The notes below the pieces were generated by a model, which saw only the letters and a list, made by a program, of their open reading frames with translations, was not told the origin of the DNA and searched no databases. 8,678 bases of DNA from an uncultured Sulfitobacter sp. Lineage in GTDB: Bacteria; Pseudomonadota; Alphaproteobacteria; Rhodobacterales; Rhodobacteraceae. Where the stretch lies: positions 1-8,678 of the forward strand of contig CALAIJ010000300.1 of the NCBI GenBank assembly GCA_937923365.1, given 5' to 3'. Positions 5,846 to 8,678 of the stretch are shown in pieces. Each line of letters begins with the position of its first letter. Within the stretch, counting starts at the first letter, position 1. A program made the translations under genes and the position numbers.

Positions 5846-7753
5846 ATGGACGATCAGAACAAGAATCTCATCCTTGCGACTGCGCTCAGCTTTTTGGTGA
5901 TCCTCGTCTGGTTCGCGTTTTTCCCGCCGCCAGAGGTGGACCCGGGCGAAGGCGCACCGACTGAGCAAACCACGGAAACCGCAGCGGATGGCGCGACCGT
6001 GCCAGCAGCGCCTGCGGGGGACGCAGCCGCACCCACAGTCTCGGACGCGCCGCAGTCGCGTGCAGAAGCTCTGGCCAATGCCCCACGGGTACCGATCGAG
6101 ACACCCCGCGTGTCCGGCTCCGTTTCGCTGCTGGGCGGACGTATCGATGATCTGAAACTGAACGACTACCGCACCACGCTGGACGCCGACGCCGAGATTG
6201 TGACGATGTTGTCACCCGAAGGAACGCCGGGCGCCTACTATGCACTGCATGGCTGGGCTCCGGGCACGGGCATGGACCCCGCAACGGTCCCTACCCCCGA
6301 TACGCTATGGTCTCTCTCTGCGGGCAGCGCCTTGTCACCCGGCAATCCGATTACGCTAAGCTGGGACAATGGCGCAGGCCAGATTTTTGCCCGCGAGATC
6401 ACGGTAGACGAGGACTACATGTTCACGGTCACACAAAGCGTGACCAACAACGGCTCCGACCCAGTGGCGATGGCCCCTTACGGCATGATTGCCCAACATG
6501 GCGAGCCTGAAGACCTCAAGAATTTCTTTATCCTGCACGAAGGTCCCGTTTCGATGGCGGGCGGTGAACTGACCGAGACCGACTGGGACGACCTTACCGA
6601 AGCCGAAGTGAACGCAAAATGGGGCCGTCAGGCAATTGTCGTCGAGGACACCACCGAAGGCTGGGTCGGCTTTACCGCGCACTACTGGCAAGCCGTGCTG
6701 GCCCCTGCTGCCGATCAGGTTTTCGACCAAGCCCTGACCTATGACGCGCGCGCCGATGTCTACCGCGCCTTTGCCCGTTTGCCCACGCAAACCGTGGCAC
6801 CGGGTGCGACGACATCAACGACAACTCAGTTGTTTGCGGGTGCGAAGGAATGGGAAAAACTGCGGACCTACGAACGGGCCGGCGTGACCAACTTTATCGA
6901 AAGCATCGACTGGGGGTGGTTCAACTTCCTGACCAAACCGATCTTCTGGCTGCTGCACGAATTGAACAAACTGATCGGCAATATGGGCATCGCGATTATC
7001 GGCCTGACCCTGTTGATCAAAGCACTGCTGTTCCCGTTGGCGTATAAATCCTACGTCTCCATGGCCAAGATGAAAGAGCTTCAGCCGCAGATGGAGGAGC
7101 TCAAGAAGTCTGCCGGAGATGATCGCCAAAAAATGCAGCAAGGCATGATGGCGCTCTACAAGAAGGAAAAGGTGAACCCCGCCGCGGGTTGTCTGCCGAT
7201 CCTGTTGCAGATCCCGATCTTCTTTTCGCTCTACAAGGTGATCTTTGTCACCATCGAACTGCGCCACGCCCCGTTCTTTGGTCCCTTCCAGGACCTTAGC
7301 GCACCGGACCCGACGTCTATCATGAACCTCTGGGGGCTGTTGCCCTTCCCCGGTCCTGAGGCCGGCAGCATCATGGCGTTGATCTTCATCGGAATCTTGC
7401 CCCTGCTTTTGGGTATCTCCATGTGGTTGCAGCAAAAACTGAACCCCGCGCCTACAGACCCCACGCAGCAAATGATCTTTGCCTGGATGCCTTGGGTCTT
7501 CATGTTCATGCTGGGCAGCTTTGCGTCGGGTCTTGTGGTTTACTGGATTGCGAACAACACGATCACCTTCACGCAGCAATATCTGATCATGCGCAGTCAG
7601 GGCTATAAGCCTGACCTGTTGGGCAACATTACCAAAGGCTTCAAGCGCAAGTCGAAGGCTGAGCCGGAAGCCGCACCCGCAAAGCCTGCCAAAGCGGACA
7701 AGCCGGTAAAGGCCGCCAAATCGGGCAAGTCGGCCAAGGGCAAAAAGGGGTGA
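5846..7753 (+). CDS. yidC: Membrane protein insertase YidC, 635 aa
   Basis: YidC inserts and folds inner-membrane proteins, alone or with SecYEG. The first helix (MDDQNKNLILATALSFLVILVWFAFF) is followed by a low-complexity Pro/Ala/Thr linker (about 28-75), a large periplasmic beta domain (to about 350), then the conserved core with helices starting near residues 360-400, 455-475, 505-530 and 545-575. Core motifs include PLAYKSYVSMAKMKELQP, MMALYKKEKVNPAAGCLPIL and GLVVYWIANNTITFTQQ. The positively charged groove residue, Arg366 in E. coli, aligns with Lys392 here, which keeps the charge. The last ~38 residues are a Lys/Ala-rich tail, likely to bind ribosomes. The ATG at 5846 is preferred over the in-frame GTG at 5834 because of AGGTGG 8 bases upstream and the family N-terminus. 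The stop overlaps the next start. Confidence 0.98.
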   Translation: MDDQNKNLILATALSFLVILVWFAFFPPPEVDPGEGAPTEQTTETAADGATVPAAPAGDAAAPTVSDAPQSRAEALANAPRVPIETPRVSGSVSLLGGRIDDLKLNDYRTTLDADAEIVTMLSPEGTPGAYYALHGWAPGTGMDPATVPTPDTLWSLSAGSALSPGNPITLSWDNGAGQIFAREITVDEDYMFTVTQSVTNNGSDPVAMAPYGMIAQHGEPEDLKNFFILHEGPVSMAGGELTETDWDDLTEAEVNAKWGRQAIVVEDTTEGWVGFTAHYWQAVLAPAADQVFDQALTYDARADVYRAFARLPTQTVAPGATTSTTTQLFAGAKEWEKLRTYERAGVTNFIESIDWGWFNFLTKPIFWLLHELNKLIGNMGIAIIGLTLLIKALLFPLAYKSYVSMAKMKELQPQMEELKKSAGDDRQKMQQGMMALYKKEKVNPAAGCLPILLQIPIFFSLYKVIFVTIELRHAPFFGPFQDLSAPDPTSIMNLWGLLPFPGPEAGSIMALIFIGILPLLLGISMWLQQKLNPAPTDPTQQMIFAWMPWVFMFMLGSFASGLVVYWIANNTITFTQQYLIMRSQGYKPDLLGNITKGFKRKSKAEPEAAPAKPAKADKPVKAAKSGKSAKGKKG

Positions 7754-8490
7754 AGGTCTCTGCTCTCTATCGCCATCCGGTCAAAAGCCATGGCCGCGAG
7801 GCGCTGGAGACGGTGACCCTGCACACAGGGCAATCCATGCCCTTTGACCGTTTGTGGGCTGTGGCACATGACGCCTCAAAAGCGGACGGATCAGAATGGG
7901 CGCCCTGTGCCAACTTCAGCCGTGGCTCCAAAGCGCCAGAGCTTATGGCGATCTTTGCGACACTGGCTGAAGCGACAGGCCTGTTGACCCTGACCCACCC
8001 GAAACGCCCCGATCTGGTGGTGAATCCCGACGAAGAGCCTGAAAAACTGATCGCATGGACGCAGGCCATTGTACCGCAGGATCGCGCCTTGCCCGCACGG
8101 CTTGTACGGCTTGACCAGCGCGGATTTACCGACACGCCTTATGCCTCGATTTCCCTGTGCAGCACGGCGTCTCACGAGGCGGTCAGCGCCCAGGCGGGTG
8201 GCGATCTGTCGCCCCATCGCTGGCGCGGGAACATCTGGTTTGACGGCGCCGAACCTTGGGCCGAACGCGAGTGGATCGGGCAGCGCATCTCTATCGGCGA
8301 TGCCATTCTTTCTGTCCGCGAAAACGCGGTACGCTGCCTTGCAACCACAGCCAATCCCGCTACAGGCGCGCGGGATGTGGACACATTGGCCTTGCTGAAC
8401 GGAAACTGGGGCCATCAGGACTTTGGCCTTTATACCGAAGTCGTGCAGGACGGTCAGATTGCCGTCGGCGACCCTGTCGAGGTGCTGTGA
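7750..8490 (+). CDS. MOSC-domain protein, 246 aa
   Basis: The N-terminus (MKVSALYRHPVKSHGREALETV) matches the MOSC N-terminal beta-barrel seen in molybdenum cofactor sulfurase and mARC-type proteins (about 1-60). The C-terminal MOSC domain (about 115-245) includes SISLCSTAS, HRWRGNIWFDG and ENAVRCLATTANPATGARD, with Cys196 at the conserved MOSC cysteine position, and ends with IAVGDPVEVL. MOSC proteins handle sulfur bound to cysteine or to molybdenum cofactor; the substrate here is unknown. The start is a GTG whose last two bases are the first two of the yidC TGA stop (GTGA, 7750-7753), with AAGGG-like sequence inside the yidC end as ribosome-binding site. Translation is thus probably coupled to yidC. 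Its stop in turn overlaps the engB start by one base. Confidence 0.92.
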   Translation: MKVSALYRHPVKSHGREALETVTLHTGQSMPFDRLWAVAHDASKADGSEWAPCANFSRGSKAPELMAIFATLAEATGLLTLTHPKRPDLVVNPDEEPEKLIAWTQAIVPQDRALPARLVRLDQRGFTDTPYASISLCSTASHEAVSAQAGGDLSPHRWRGNIWFDGAEPWAEREWIGQRISIGDAILSVRENAVRCLATTANPATGARDVDTLALLNGNWGHQDFGLYTEVVQDGQIAVGDPVEVL

Positions 8491-8678
8491 TGCAAATGTT
8501 TTTCCCCGAGGCCGAAGAACCCCAAGGCAAGACACTAGAACAAGGCCGCCTTCTGTTCGCAGGAGAGACGACCTTTGTGAAAGGTGTGGTCGCCATGGAC
8601 GGCCTGCCCGACCCTGACCGGATGGAGGTTTGCTTTGCAGGCCGCTCCAACGTGGGCAAATCCTCGTTGATCAACGCG
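8490..8678 (+). CDS. engB: Ribosome biogenesis GTP-binding protein EngB/YsxC (partial, first 63 aa)
   Basis: The frame is open from ATG at 8490 to the window edge. After about 50 residues that include LLFAGETTFVKGV and LPDPDRMEVCFAGRSN, the G1 P-loop of the TRAFAC GTPases appears as GRSNVGKSSLIN. The wording FAGRSNVGKSSLIN is specific to the EngB/YihA/YsxC family, which takes part in assembly of the large ribosomal subunit. The remaining G motifs lie outside the window. The start shares one base with the MOSC stop (TGATG), and GAGG (8479-8482) lies 7 bases before it; a second ATG at 8496 would be 13 bases from this site and is less likely. It is the last visible gene of the yidC-MOSC-engB run. 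Confidence 0.95.
   Translation, partial: MQMFFPEAEEPQGKTLEQGRLLFAGETTFVKGVVAMDGLPDPDRMEVCFAGRSNVGKSSLINA

Noticed and set aside
1..8678. Mobile element, CRISPR array, toxin-antitoxin or defence system
   Set aside because: No transposase, integrase, spaced repeats or defence-type domains are visible; the genes are mostly conserved housekeeping genes.

Overview
The window looks like chromosomal DNA from an alphaproteobacterium, most likely of the Rhodobacteraceae (Roseobacter group). The evidence is moderately high GC content (by eye near 60%), the sequence style of YidC (it starts MDDQNKNLILATAL and ends in a Lys/Ala-rich tail), an RnpA with an N-terminal MTPPEA extension, and the gene order rpmH-rnpA-yidD-...-ttcA-...-yidC-MOSC-engB. 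No species call is possible from sequence alone.

Layout. On the minus strand at the left edge, a TVP38/TMEM64 (DedA-like) membrane protein gene (558-1301) runs into a flavin disulfide oxidoreductase gene (1-561, cut by the window edge). The two overlap by ATGA. A 290-base divergent intergenic region (1302-1591) holds a candidate rpmH promoter and several short inverted repeats. From 1592 to the right edge everything is on the plus strand: rpmH, rnpA, yidD, an unrecognised single-pass membrane protein, ttcA, a degenerate-GGDEF/EAL membrane protein, yidC, a MOSC-domain protein and the first 63 codons of the GTPase gene engB (yihA/ysxC). Joins are tight at several places: rnpA/yidD share ATGA, yidC/MOSC share GTGA and MOSC/engB share TGATG. 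Gaps of 107 and 164 bases precede the EAL gene and yidC, so internal promoters are possible there.

How the genes fit together. Most of the plus-strand genes serve RNA maturation, translation and membrane protein biogenesis: ribosomal protein L34, the RNase P protein, tRNA 2-thiolation (TtcA), membrane insertion (YidD, YidC) and ribosome assembly (EngB). The c-di-GMP phosphodiesterase-like gene and the MOSC gene are the functional outsiders.

The most notable non-coding structure is a long imperfect hairpin (about 26 base pairs in four stems, positions 1752-1817) followed directly by five T residues. It lies inside the first 25 codons of rnpA and looks like an intrinsic terminator or attenuator separating abundant L34 expression from rnpA and the genes after it. 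Other points worth attention are an RnpA whose RNR motif reads R-N-C, a GGDEF domain that lost its active site but kept an RxxD I-site ahead of an intact EAL domain, and an uncharacterised membrane-anchored protein with a D-x-D-x-N-G loop. I found no mobile element, CRISPR array, tRNA, rRNA or defence system. The window is mostly a housekeeping region.
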